The position numbers and the translations under genes were made by a program. A DNA stretch of 64,000 bases from Balanoglossus misakiensis (lineage: Eukaryota > Hemichordata). The stretch spans positions 8,432,001-8,496,000 of the forward strand of contig CM082591.2 in assembly GCA_040954595.2 (NCBI GenBank), given 5' to 3'. The notes below the pieces were generated by a model, which ran no database searches, was not told the DNA's origin, and saw only the letters and a program-made list of their open reading frames with translations. Shown here in pieces: positions 9,831-22,165 of this stretch (the first letter of the stretch is position 1; each line of letters starts with the position of its first letter).

Positions 9831-10800
9831 GCTGTACGCACTGAGCTCTGGTGGCCGGTCGCTTTGGCCGCGGATGCTGACTGCTGGGAGACATACGTGT
9901 ATTACAGAGAAGTATCAAAGATGGTAGTTCCTGCTGCCTATTAAACTTAGATTGACTAAAATCAGCAGCCGGTGTGACATTCAGACAATAAACTTGTCAA
10001 TTTAATCACGACAGAAAATCAACGTTGTCGGTCATGGACTGTTTTCTGTAAACGTACATTTTGTCCTGCTATCGTGTTGTCTATTCAAGATAAAGAGCAA
10101 AACATTGTTTTCAATCTTGATCGATTACACCCCACCCAAAACTAGAACACTCTTAATATTACATGTATTTCTACTGACTTAGATAAATATGATGACGTAT
10201 TATATGCATGAAATGTATAATGACATCTAAATTTACTTGGACCTAGCAATATAACCTGTTCTGATTCCAAAAATATATGTTCAGGTAATATCAAAATAAT
10301 TCCTGCACTCTTTTCAACTCAGGATACTACCATACTGTGCCTGGATTTGGATATTAGCACCCCTTTCCTGATTTTTAGTCTTATATTTTTTCCTCGTATT
10401 ACTTTGACCACAGTTGTCTTTGCTTTGACAAAGCTGTATGTTTATAAATTCTAAAAATACGTAACTTGACACTTCGCAGAACCTGCATAAATACCACTTT
10501 CCTCTGAGATTGCCACTACTATGCGTTGGTCTTTATATCATCGGTCACCCGTGGATGCATTGTCAACAACTACGTGACCAGGTTATAACAGTGGCGGCTC
10601 TCCAGCTGTGACATACGCTTCGGTGGCCGAGACAAATATTCATTCGAAATGTCTGTAGGTATTACCCGGACCTTGAATGATAGTACTCATATATATTTCT
10701 TTAATTTTTGGGCCATTTTGACATAAATAGGTGTCATCTTGATATATTATCAAGCTATATCAGTTAATAGACAGAATTAAAAGCATATCCGAGATTATTT
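9831..10800. other. Unannotated AT-rich stretch
   Basis: No ORF, exon with good splice sites or repeat end was recognised. Confidence 0.35.
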
Positions 10801-10823
10801 AAATCTTAATTTTCTTTATCCAG

Positions 10824-10858
10824 TTGCAGCTCATGTGCCGTTAAAATGGGACTTTTCT
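10824..10858 (+). other. Candidate small exon with conserved donor
   Basis: Acceptor TTTTCTTTATCCAG ends at 10823. An ATG at 10846 opens four codons before CTTTTCT|GTGAGT (donor at 10859). The copy at 18760 keeps ATGGGACCTTCCT|GTAAGT with the same phase. No downstream exon was identified. Confidence 0.25.
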
Positions 10859-11601
10859 GTGAGTAAATGCATTGTCGTCATTACGCAAACATCTATTTAT
10901 AGCCTGTCTGGCTGTAAACATTTCGACAGGGTGAGTTATGAATGGTAGGTCACATGTTCAAATTCCACTAAGCAAACATGTTGTTAGTTGAAACCACAGA
11001 GTGGTTGAGTGAGATAGGTTGGCGGACTACCGAGTGATATCTCTCTGTGTGTGGCTAAAATTTGACTGTACCCATGCGTGCTGCCTTTTGTGGTTCCATT
11101 TACACCCACCGTCTACTATATTATTTATCAATAGAATCCACACCGTTCTATCCATTTTATTGGTAAACACCACTGATTATGCTACTGTAGTGGAATCGAT
11201 TCAGTTTGTCACCATCGGCCAATATACTATACAGTTTATTTTTTTAATTGTCCGAAAATAATTGTATTTTGCTAAGTGATTCAGTAATAGACATACATTT
11301 CTGAAACAAGGCATACTTTCCCCAGCCCTACCATACCCCCAAACAACCTCCTTCGCCTATGTCGCATGCCTGTGGTGAAGTTCACACTAGTAATCTTCGT
11401 TACACCTTTGTTTTGTTGGTGTGGAATATCCTTCACACTCTGGTCAGATAAATAAGATATCACTCAAATGTTTAACTTTTGTAGAAATTGATCTGTTAAA
11501 ATTTTCGAATCTGGCATTAAAATTGTAACTTCACTTGTCCAGCTGTGATAAGGATATGGTATTAAATTGGGTGAGTCCAAGTCGTTCAGCAATACAACGA
11601 T

Positions 11602-11617
11602 GACAACAACAACAACG

Positions 11618-11659
<42 letters not shown>
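11602..11659. repeat. (AAC)n microsatellite
   Basis: About 19 AAC units with one GAC interruption near the start. Confidence 0.96.
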
Positions 11660-12319
11660 TAATGAGTAAGTATTTATTTCGGTTCAAGGCATACAAGAAG
11701 TATAAATCGGCCACGCAGTAAATGTAAATGCACGCGCCTTTGATACATCTGGAAAGTTGTAATTCTTTACTATCAATCATGTGATCTGGCCATGTGACCC
11801 ACGGCGTTGTCATTTCCAGGTGACGGGCAAGCAATATTTCGGCATCCAGTAAAAGTTTGTCCGAGTATGTGTTTACTTTAGAACCGCCAGACGCGTAACA
11901 TTTATCAGGTATGGTGCCTCATCAGCCACGCGGCGTTTCGTCTGCACAGTCTTTGCTGAAGTTGCCCGTCATCTGGAAATTTGAATGCCAACCGCCTGAG
12001 CGCGTCTGACGTCATTTGATATCGGAGAATAGCTAACTAAACTATTCCACGGTTTACAAGTGTTCTACACGGCCTTGCTCTCATAAGAACATGCACCGCT
12101 GTTTTAAGTTGTTATAAGTTCATGTTTTGTGGTGGGATTTTGCATACGTGTATATAGGCAGCATTGAATGTGATCTGACTGTAACGCAAGCTTAGGTAGA
12201 TTTCTCAACATTCGCAGCGTCAACGAGGTCGAGTGTGAGAAGGGCACACTTGTATGAATATAGAAAATATGTGTTTTGAATTTCACGCAAAGCAACCAAA
12301 TTATGCTGTTGTTTGATCT

Positions 12320-12360
12320 GGAAATCCCCCGCCTATATTCGACGAGAAAATCATTTGCAT
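12320..12360. promoter_or_regulatory. kappaB-like plus octamer module, copy 1
   Basis: GGAAATCCCC at 12320-12329 (reverse GGGGATTTCC, fits GGGRNWYYCC) and the octamer ATTTGCAT at 12353-12360, 23 bases apart. Preceded by CCAAATTATGCTGTTGTTTG, which is kept in the copies. Confidence 0.45.
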
Positions 12361-13149
12361 ACCTCCTTGACAATAAATGACATCGGCTCTGTTTGTTACT
12401 ATACTACTAATTCACGACAGGAGACCATGCGGCCTGATTATGACATTACCATATACTTTTCCATATCACAAAATATTTGACTGTCTTTGGTGTTTTGATG
12501 GTATTTCAATCTTTTGGTTGCTTTCAACTCTTTCCATTTTAGTGACGATAGCAGGGGGTCAGCGGGGAACATGAAAAAGAACATAGGGAGAGTGGTAAAC
12601 GGCGAGAAATGGTCTTACATACACTGTTTTAAAAAAGGAAAAAACAAGAATGAGGAATATGCCAGAATGTGCCTGATGAAGAAGATATAAAGTGCGTTTC
12701 TCAAAATAGCCAGCGCTATCCGACGAATTTCAAGAGATACGGAAAGGGCAGGGCCACAGTCGTGGCTTTCCTGAGTAATTTCGTTGTATTGCATGCCAAC
12801 AACGCCTCGGTGCGCATGCTCCAGACACTCATGTTGTGTCCGATGAATATTCAACTCAGTAGATTCTGCGCAGTACGGGTTGTACATTTTGACTGCGCTA
12901 ACAAGGTATATACCTCTAAACGCTGGTACATTTGCTCATATTTCAACTCAAAGGAAAGCAAAGTGCTAACAAAGTTCACCGCGGTGTTTGTTGTTTTCTT
13001 CATTCACACAAAAGACGTGGCATTTTTGTCAGCAACAAATCCTCCACCTATTCACATTCTGAAGTCAAAAATGTTGCTCTATGATGCATGGTGACCAACG
13101 ATGGCCGTTTGCCTGATTTGTCGGATCATGAATTGTGTCATACACTATC

Positions 13150-14690
13150 CTACATATTATTTTCTAGTTTTGTATTTCTACCATTTACCAGCAGACATTA
13201 AGTTAGGTGAGTGTTTGCATGGCACACGGCATTTTCATTTTGACTATTTAGACCACGGCCTATGTTGAGCAAGGTCGTAGATTGAGAATGTCTATGATTT
13301 GCTTATTTGCGAGTGATATTCCCTTGTCTTACCACAGACCAGAACTTCCAGAATGTTTTTTTTAGTTTATACGTGGTTATTTTCCAAAGCAATATTCTGG
13401 ATTGCTTGGGTGGAATAAATGCCGCTACGCGTACTTTGCACTAAGCTAATCTGATAAGCCAACGTTTACACAAGTCTTAAAAAGACCCGCCCAGTATCCA
13501 GGGCCTCTCCGTTAAGGCTACAACAAACATTGGAATGATTTACATGCTTCCGTTAGACTATTGAAAACGATAGCTATCTGAAAAACAACTTTGGCGAGGA
13601 TCTCGTAAATGCATTAATGAGAGCAAGGTTCGCACGGATTGGGCTTATGTGATATACAGTCGACACAATGCTGAGATGGCGCGACCAATTCCGTGAATTC
13701 CCTATCAAGTCATATGATCATGATTATTGAGAATCGCGGGCTATTGAGGGGACAAGGACAGACAGAGGTTAGGGTGTGATGTTGAGGGCGAGAATTAAAG
13801 GGGTCGGATGATATCAGCAATGTGTAATGTGTATCAACCGATTAAAAAATCGAACATACAAAGCTATCGATGACGTGAAACAGAAAAACTATAACATGCT
13901 TGTGCGCATTTCGCGGATTAACCATCACTTCTTATGTTAAGTTAGTCTATGATTACTATATTGAGAAGGTGTACAATGACTGAATCCTCATGATGAGATA
14001 CATCTGATAGAACACAGATTTGAATTGCAGCACTAACAAAAATAAGCATTTGACTTGAGACCAATGGTGGTATACTGGAATCCAATTAAAATTGCACCTG
14101 ACAAATCACACTCTGATGGAAGTGGATAATTCATTGTGGGACAAAATCCATCAGAATGAATTCTGATTTTCTTGTATTATTATTTTTTGTTGCATTTCTA
14201 CCATTTACAAGCATAGACTAAGTTAGATGTGCATGACATGTTTGTTTTTACTTATACACAACGGCCTACATTCACAAGACGGTATGCCGAAAAAGTGTAT
14301 ATTCATTAGCTGACATGCAAGGGATCTTATCGTGTTCTACCACAGACAGGAGCAATTTCCGATGGTGAACTCTGTAATATTAAGGAGGGTGATAATTGAA
14401 TGTCCCTAAGTGCAACTTTACTGATAAGCCACAGTTTACACAAGTCTAACAAAATACCACTCATGCAGTATTTGCCGAGGACAAGCGTCACCTCATGCGC
14501 CTACGCCTAGGGCATCTCCTTTTAAGGATACAACAAACATTGGAATTTTTCCAAGTAGTAAAATATTGGGTTGGGATTGTGTGATTTTTGGCGCCATGCC
14601 GAGATGGCGTGATCAATACGTGCAATTCCTAGAAAGTCACCTTATTATGATTATGACGCTCTCGCCGTAGAGTATGTATAGTAAATGTTT
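13150..14690. repeat. Local tandem duplication (13.15-13.75 and 14.16-14.68 kb)
   Basis: TATTTCTACCATTTACCAGC (13165) and TTTCTACCATTTACAAGC (14196) start two diverged copies about 1.0 kb apart. Both pass through ACCACAGAC, AAGCCA-CGTTTACACAAGTC, ACAACAAACATTGGAAT and GAGATGGCG. The last block recurs at 20589. No coding potential seen. Confidence 0.6.
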
Positions 14691-16240
14691 GGAGTGCAAT
14701 AAAATATGCAAATTGTAAATGTGTTCACATATGTTTTTAACAGCTGTCGGTAGTGGTGAATATCCAACAACAGCTATGTGGATGGTTTTTATTACTGAAA
14801 TCGAGTTATTTAATGCCCGATATGATCACTTTTGAAGTCGGGCTCCATATATGCGTTGTGAATAGAGCTTTTGTATATATATGGCAACATTTCATGAAAA
14901 GACTGCAATTTTAGGCTAGTAATAATTGTAATGGAAACGTTAATAGAAACCTCTTTCTTGAATAGAAGTATGAGCAAAAGTGAAAAATTTTCCTTTCCAA
15001 TTAAAGAATGTTCTTTGCAGAATGTTCTAAGATGACAATGCCATTACATTTCCATAGAGCAATAGTTCCCATTTCCATTAGAATTGGGATTCAATCAGAA
15101 TTACCTGGCGATATAACATGAATTCTACATAGCTAATTAAAAACTTAAAATGCCTGTGTCTGTTTACATTTCACATGAATTTTCTTATGTAAATAAAAAT
15201 ACACGATTTGGACTTTCATTTCTTGTTTCACAGAAATGCGAATTTCACCACAATTACAACGGGTTACTCAGACGTTTACGTCACTGTTCTCCACACCCAG
15301 ACGGGGTTACAAAATGTTTCCTGATGGTGTTGGTCTACTAGGTAGTTTTCCACACTTAGTTACATTTTGTGGTATAATGAGCAATACGTTCTTTTGGCAA
15401 TTGGATTTCAGTCGGAAAAAATTCCAATGTCAGCCATTCCATTGATACATATGCACACTTTGTTGACAAACAACTACTTGGCTTCAAACATGCGTACACC
15501 ATCATCATGTATGGAATCTAGCCTTTTACATTTAAATCTGGCATCTGAGTCGTTCCCACCGCGCATTTAAGCCGGACAAATCTTGTCGAATGAAGCCGAT
15601 TAAATGTATGTGATACACACGTCAATGCATCAAAATGTTGGGGGGGGGGAGGGGGTGACAAATAAGTTGACCTGACATTGGTATTCATTTACAGGCCCCA
15701 GTCAATCAGTGCTAGCTACACTAAAGCTGTTGCGTGTTCAAGAATACTGATAATTGACACATGATGACATTGCTATATGGTCTGAAATCTGTGAGAAATC
15801 AGTCACGATTCAGATTTGTAGTAGTAATGAGAAAACTTTACTTATAGTAGACGTTCGTTATTAAATATTCAAATAAAAAGAAAACTGACAAAACAGACAT
15901 AGTAACTCATCGTCACCTTGCTTACAGTGTTCAACAAATCTGGTTCAAAGGTGCCCTGATCTAACGATATTGATGACACAGACACACAGTATATAGGCAG
16001 ATGGATTTATCATCGGAAGCAAGAAATATAGCCGTTGCAGTTACTACAATGAATGAGTCACCGACAAAACGTACATGTATGCACTCTTAAAGATCACAGC
16101 GGCTCGAACCGCCTGGTGTATAACAATGCAGACATCTACAGGCATTTTGTAGATTTTAATATTGGCAGATTAAAAGCAGTGATTATGACGTGCACCTGAA
16201 TATGACGTGATCCGATAAAAACGTATTCGAAACTTTGTCG
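14691..16240. other. Unannotated stretch with G-run
   Basis: Chance ORFs only (15150-15570). A G-rich run lies at 15640-15655. No conserved protein motif or transposon end was recognised. Confidence 0.35.
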
Positions 16241-16851
16241 TTACTTTTGTTGATTTTTTAAGTTCTGAATCTTCTGCAGTCGCCAGAGAGGCAGCCGCAG
16301 CAGAAAGAAACCAGCAAAGAGTAAATGTAATGACACCTTTCTGTGAGCATTAGATTCATCTCAATCCTTGTCGCTTGCCTCCATATCTGCTCAGAGCGCA
16401 TGCTCTGTGAATTGTTGATCTGCTTGATACCATGCCAAGTCGTCGTGTGATAATGTCGCCAGGTACGGGTGGCGTGTACATACATTGCCAGGTCACAAGT
16501 TCACACTGCAGTAGAACCGAAAGAAAAAACACAATGTTGTTCTGTGACACCTGCATTGGTATTTTTTATTCCATGTGCTTTTCTATGTAGATTCCCGCTG
16601 TGAATGCGTACAGGTGCGCGACTAAGTGACTAAACCCACTTAGATGTGTCTCTCCTAAGTTAATTGGGTCATAGACAAATAGTATGTGATTGGGTACACA
16701 GTCAACTGGTGTAAACGCTACAAATAAAATTTGATATTGTGTAAATGGTGAAATGACTGTGTGTAAGTTATTAAGCTCGTAAATATCCGTGTGAGTAGAC
16801 TCCAAAGACAAGCGTGACCCCGTTAGGCCTGTAACAAGACTTTTTTGCAGG

Positions 16852-16898
16852 AGTGTTTCAAAACTGAAAATGGCGGCTGACAGTGTGTTTATTTGCAG
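16852..16898 (+). other. Candidate first coding exon with YY1-like start context
   Basis: Acceptor-like ACTTTTTTGCAG ends at 16849. AAAATGGCGGCTGAC at 16868 resembles the YY1 motif found over start codons, and opens nine codons (MAADSVFIC) before the strong donor TTGCAG|GTAAGT at 16899. No following exon could be joined. Either a real first exon of an unrecognised gene or coincidence. Confidence 0.28.
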
Positions 16899-17365
16899 GT
16901 AAGTCCCATCTCGTCAGCAAACTCATTTCTGTTCCAAATAATGAGAATTCCGGCTGTTGACGTGACACGCAGGCCATGCAGGTGAGCTTTTGACGAGCAA
17001 TGTAGGCCCAATGCATGATCACCAGTCTGTCCGATAACACGTACTGACCACAACAGTTGGAGAGTCATCGTTTTAGTTGTCGACAGTGCATCCATCAGTG
17101 GTTGGTATCCATGCTAATTCCGCAAAATCTCAAGGGACATTGTTATTCGGGTTTTATCAAAAAACGTACACCTTAGAAAAATTGCACTGGGAGTTTTCTG
17201 ACGTCCTATAGAGTGATGAATATCTGCCATAAGTTTGGGTTGACTTAACATCCCCGATGTCAATGAGGTCAATATAGTAAGGGGACGCACCTGTATGAAA
17301 ACACATCAACTCTGATATGTATTGGATTTTACACGAAGCGACCAAATTATGTCGTTGTTTGATCT

Positions 17366-17406
17366 GGAAATCCCCTGTCCACATTAAGCGAAAACCTAAT
17401 TAGCAT
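17366..17406. promoter_or_regulatory. kappaB-like plus octamer module, copy 2
   Basis: GGAAATCCCC at 17366-17375 and ATTAGCAT (one mismatch to the octamer) at 17399-17406, again 23 bases apart. Confidence 0.4.
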
Positions 17407-18100
17407 ATCTTATTGTCAATAAGAGACCTCGGATCTGCTCCATGAGTAATTCACGAGAGAAGTCTGAAAATAAAACCAAATATTTTTTCCTAATATCACA
17501 AAATTTTTGACTATCTTAGGTGTTAATGATATCTGTGTATCGTTTGGCCTCTTTCGACTGTCCGATTGAGTGTCGATAGAGAAAGGGGGGGGTGGGGAGA
17601 AAAGAGGGGAGAGTGTGATAGGGCGAGAAATGGTGTTTCTCGCATTTTTTACGAAAACCAGAACTCAGGCTGTGTAAGACTATATATAGGCGCGCTGAGG
17701 AAGATAAAAATGACGGCATGCTATAGCGTGCGTCTCTCAAAATTAACAGCACTACAGGATGAATTTCAAGTGATGCGAAACGGGTCCAGCAGTCAGGGTT
17801 TTCCTATGAGTAATTTCATGTGATTGTCTGTCAACAACCCCGCGTTACGCATGCTCCAGGCACTCATGTTAAGTGAATAGATTCTGCGCGGTCCTTTTAT
17901 TGGTTCTACATTTTGACTACACCAACAATGTGTATTTAAAACATGTTAGGATAATATCTATGCTGGTCCATGTACTCCCATATAAACGAAAACGAAAGCA
18001 AACGTATTCACAAAGACCATACAATTTCTTTACCACAGTTTGTTTGCGTAACAAATCGTTAAAAATTGTCTTTGATTGACAGCATCATTATGTTTTATCT

Positions 18101-18720
18101 TGGATGTAAAACCATTGCAACTTTTTAGTTTTAGTTGTTTAAATTGTTATTCGTTCATATTCACAGTTAATTTCCAAATTAGTGAATATATATGAAATTA
18201 CAGCTTGTGTAGGATAATCAGTGAGATATTTAGAAAATTAAATACAAGGTTATATTTCAATTTAATCAAAAAATATACAACCATGTATGCGTGTATGTCC
18301 TTCTCTTTGTACATTTGCGCGTGGGGTCAAAAGATAGAGGTGACCCTGTTTGGTCTGTTATACATGCTGTATGTATATTAGCCCTAATACTGCTTATTGT
18401 TAGGTGCAGAGGGGAAGAAAGAGGATGTTGTCCCATCCTACTATATTTAAAAAACAATTCCCCTACCCTACTCAGTTGTAGCATGTTTTGCCTGGATTGG
18501 GATGTTATTGCTCACACTCCTGCGTTGTTAAATTAAGGGGGGGGGGGGAGATTGAGTCTTATTTTCTCTCATATTTAATTTTTCTAACGTATACATTTCT
18601 GATAAATCCCGAATAAACAATGGTGGTCAGTTAGTGTTAATTTGATCTGCGAATGATAATTGCAGAATGCTGCACACATGCATGACTTGTGTGTCACGTA
18701 GACAGCCGGCAGAATTCTTA
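18101..18720. other. Unannotated stretch
   Basis: An 81-residue ORF at 18291 has no recognisable motif and is not kept elsewhere. A G-run lies at 18536-18549. Confidence 0.35.
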
Positions 18721-19669
18721 ATAGTTGCAACAGACAAACTTGTTGACGAGAGCCTTGTAATGGGACCTTCCTGTAAGTAAATGCGTTGTCTGTCGCATTT
18801 ACAGTGCTAGTGTGTACTTACGAATTCATGTGAACGATAGCTCAAGAATTTTTATTCCACTACAATGAAGAAAAAAATCAAACATAAGATATGGTTGCGG
18901 AGTGGGTGGTTGAATAGGTTAGGGCTGGTAATCGGCAGTCTTGTGTTTTTATTTAACGCCCACCTGCTACTGTTCATCGCTAGATTGTCACCATTGTAAT
19001 TCATGTATATCCGCAAATACTACTGGTAATGAAAGCATTGAATTGTAGTAGGAATAAATCAGTTTGACATTATCGGCCAGGAAACTTTGTGTTTGTTGTT
19101 TTAGTTCGTAAGTACACGGAATAAACATTTCTTCTTGAAAAAAGGCATGTGTCACACTAGTAATCTTCTTCACATTTGAGTTTGGTGTGAAACATCATTC
19201 ATACTCTGGTCAAATAAGTAAGATAGCTAATGCTCCAATGTAGAAATTCTATAGTATGGCATTAAAATTGTAATGTTCACTTCCTTTGCTATAATAAGGA
19301 TGTGGTATTAAATTGGTTGTAACGTTCAGCATGAGCATTTTACATATTGAAGAATATCAACATTAACTTTTGGTTTCGAGGTCTTCAGGCATGTAAATCG
19401 GTCACGCGGCCCAGGTGAATGAGCCCGCCTTTGTAAATCAATACAATGATAAGTGTTTTCAGTATACGTCACTGGATATGTTGAAAAGAAAGACTCTTAT
19501 ATAGCATGGTGTTTTGAAGAAGTATGCAAATTCCACTTTCCATATGTGTTCTGCATTGCCCTGCTTCCATAAAAACATAATAGACTTGTGTTTATATAAG
19601 TAGTATTTCTCGTTTTGTGTTGCGAGTTTCCCTACGTGCATATAGGTTTGACAATAATCTTCTGATACC

Positions 19670-19671
<2 letters not shown>

Positions 19672-19721
<50 letters not shown>

Positions 19722-19748
19722 CAGAGACAGACAGAGAGACAGAGAGAC
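19672..19748. repeat. (GA)n / (GACA)n microsatellite
   Basis: GA dinucleotides turn into GAGACA units. The 135-residue minus-strand ORF across it owes its length to this repeat. Confidence 0.96.
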
Positions 19749-19885
19749 TCACACGCATGTCTACCACAAACTTTGGTAGACTCATTTTCAAAGTCAATGA
19801 GGTAGACAAAAATGACACACTTGTGTAAAACTTAATATGTTTTTTGATTTCACAAGAAGCCACCACACTATGTCAACATTGATCT

Positions 19886-19926
19886 GGAAATCCCCTGTCT
19901 ATTTTCGACGAAAACGACATTTGCAT
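19886..19926. promoter_or_regulatory. kappaB-like plus octamer module, copy 3
   Basis: GGAAATCCCC at 19886-19895 and perfect ATTTGCAT at 19919-19926, 23 bases apart as in copies 1 and 2. Confidence 0.45.
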
Positions 19927-20050
19927 ATCTACTAATCAATAAATGACCTCTGTTTAACCTGATTCACAAGGAGACCCCGTGGTCTGATAATGGAAGTACC
20001 GTAGTTTTCAACATTACAAAGTATTTGATCCAGAAAAATAATGGGTCAAC

Positions 20051-21605
20051 AAACTTCTTGCAGTGTCCAGCGGCTTTCTCACATGTTGGCGCCATTGTTC
20101 TTGGCTATACCGTAGTTTATGATGTATGTGTAAATGTATATATTTATTGGATTTATTGAAGTCTTGGCACAAGATTGTGTATTTATCCATGAGAAGAAGA
20201 TGTATGCTGCAAATATTATGAGCGCTGTGAACTTAGGTTATGAATAGGTAAAAATCCATATTCAAGTTCATACACTCCAGGCGTGAACAAAATTCAATCC
20301 CACATACTAGTAGTTTGCATATCGTATAAACCAACCCCTTTAATATGACAAGGAAATGGCCATATTCTAACATTTGGGATCAAATGTTTGAATTTTACTT
20401 CTTGCAGTTCTGTCATAATGTAAATATTAACATCAATTCAATGTTGGCAGCCTCTCATGGTCACGCTCGCCACTGGCACTGTAAAAAAGATCATTTACAT
20501 CATTGGTAAATATGCTTGACAAAATACCCATCTTCATGGGGGGGGGGGGGGGGTTCTGTACCTGTACATACAATGGGTCTGTTGACACCATGCTAAGATG
20601 GCGTGATCAGTTCGGGGAATTCCGGCGTGTGAAGTCACGTGATCTTGACTACAAAAACCCGTGTCCCGGACACATTTGAAATCATCCAGGTTATTCCTTT
20701 GCCGCAACAAGATGTAAGTATGTTTTTTATGCGTATAACTGTTGGCCCTATATCGCGTTGGCGAAATAGGTCAGATTAATGTCAGTACATGTAGTAGTAT
20801 AGCATTGTGATCTTACGAAACAAAATCTTTATGAGTTGACAATGATTGGGAGTCCATGTGTTATCAGCAAATGTAGGTTTAAAATGGAAACCATTTTATC
20901 TTTTCTTACGCGGCAATGTTGCAAATTTATGGTTACTGCACATTTTCATCTTTGACATTTTTCTTTGAATTTAATGTGTCGATAAGTCCCATTCTCTGTA
21001 TTAGACCCATCTAATGTAATCTACAACCGTCGCTTGCCTTGTTGGCGTACTAAGCAAATTTATTTGTCTGGATGGGAGATGAATTTTCCTTTTGAGTGTT
21101 ATTTAAACTCGTTTGTGTCAAATAATCTCGAAGCTGGCTATTTTGAATGTCACATGAAACAACCCGACCTATTGTTTGTTCTGGAAACCCCCTTAATATA
21201 TTCTCCGAACTGGCCGATGGTTTGCATATCCCCTTGGCGATTTGTCACAGTAATTTGTGATGTGCTACAATGCATCCCGGCGGCGCAGGTAATTTGTTTT
21301 TCGGTTTCGTTTTAGCGGCGATAGTGGGGACTCGACCATGAGTGGGAAAACAATTATGGATTAAATACTGGGTGATGCCACCCATGTCTATATTAAATTT
21401 TATCATACATGCAACGCCTGTATTTGGCCACTTTTTATTGTTCTCGCCCCGAAGATATTTTACGGTATTTCACAATGTGAAATATATCTTCTCTCCGCGT
21501 CTCGAAATATTGTTGAGAACGCGTGGCGCGATAGTTCGCTGCGCGTGCGAGCGACGTACGGGGCATAGGACGCTAGTGGAGAGGGGTGTTGTAAAATTCG
21601 GTTAT
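20051..21605. other. Fourth, more diverged relative of the duplicated units
   Basis: CACCATGCTAAGATGGCGTG at 20587 matches 13665 and 14592. 21150-21255 matches the kappaB/octamer block. A G-run lies at 20538-20552. A G+C-rich patch at 21490-21580 was not identified. Confidence 0.4.
21183..21227. promoter_or_regulatory. kappaB-like plus octamer module, copy 4
   Basis: GGAAACCCCC at 21183-21192 (its reverse still fits GGGRNWYYCC) and GTTTGCAT at 21220-21227. The spacing is 27 rather than 23. Confidence 0.35.
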
Positions 21606-21612
21606 TAGAAGC

Positions 21613-22018
21613 TGTGCTTCTGCGGTCCGGATCCGGACCGCAGCTTTTTCGGCCGAAATTTGATTTTATCGAAGCAAAATACCTTCCTAGTCTACTTCTA
21701 CCTCCTAACTGACTCCAAATATGAAGTGATTAACTTGTCCTAACGTCAGAACTGCTCGCGTTCTGATTTATTTGTGTGTGTTTCCATGTCGAGATCGCCG
21801 TATTGAATGCAAGTCTTACAGCGAGTTTTTCTCCATGGGTAAACATAAAGGTTTTAGAAAACGAGCGGTTCTGACGTTAGGACAAGTTAATCCGTGGTTA
21901 ATCGAATCATATTTCGAGTCGGTTTGGAGGTAGAAGTAGACTAGGAAAGTATTTTGCTTCGATAAGATCAAATTTCGGCCGAAAAAGCTGCGGTCCGGAT
22001 TCGGACCGCAGAAGCACC
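21613..22018. mobile_element. Large foldback made of TGCA-element fragments
   Basis: Two arms of about 150 bases (21613-21763 and 21857-22018) are inverted copies of each other around a 95-base spacer. Each arm contains GCGGTCCGGAT-CCGGACCGC, TTTTTCGGCCGAAATTTGAT and ACTTGTCCTAACGTCAGAAC. The same sequence occurs once at 59125-59170 plus 61777-61860 in the nested element, so this is a palindromic derivative of that family. 22019-22165 continues with family sequence (AACACACAGAAC, TCAACATGTAAACACAC). Confidence 0.7.
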
Positions 22019-22165
22019 AGTTTTTTCTATGGCGCCTTGCAGGGCTGTGGTGGAGGCCGTGTAACGCCGGGAACACACAGAACTGTACGTAGAGCTATGC
22101 AAGGCTCAACTCGCTGTAAGCCTAATTCAGTATGGCGATCTCAACATGTAAACACACAAAAATAA

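Larger units (their letters stand above)
10801..13100. repeat. Duplicated noncoding unit, copy 1
   Basis: Three stretches recur downstream. 10820-10900 matches 18740-18800; 11360-11575 matches 19150-19320 (shared CACACTAGTAATCTTC and GGTATTAAATTGG); 12220-13000 matches 17255-17940 (shared GGGCGAGAAATGG, GCGCATGCTCCAG/ACGCATGCTCCAG, TAGATTCTGCGC). The order is kept, so this is an old tandem duplication rather than scattered transposons. No protein homology was seen; the 141-residue ORF at 12669 is not conserved in the other copy. Confidence 0.6.
16241..18100. repeat. Duplicated noncoding unit, copy 2
   Basis: 17255-17940 aligns with 12220-12930 of copy 1, including the kappaB/octamer module. 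A TATATATAGG block at 17682 and AAGATAAAAATGAC follow. No coding sequence is shared. Confidence 0.55.
18721..20050. repeat. Duplicated noncoding unit, copy 3
   Basis: Matches copy 1 in order: 18740-18800 (10820-10900), 19150-19320 (11360-11575) and 19790-19985 (12220-12440). About 7.7 kb separates the first pair. Confidence 0.6.

Noticed and set aside
12669-13094. 141-codon ORF
   Set aside because: The frame is not kept in the homologous unit at 17.7 kb, and no motif was recognised.
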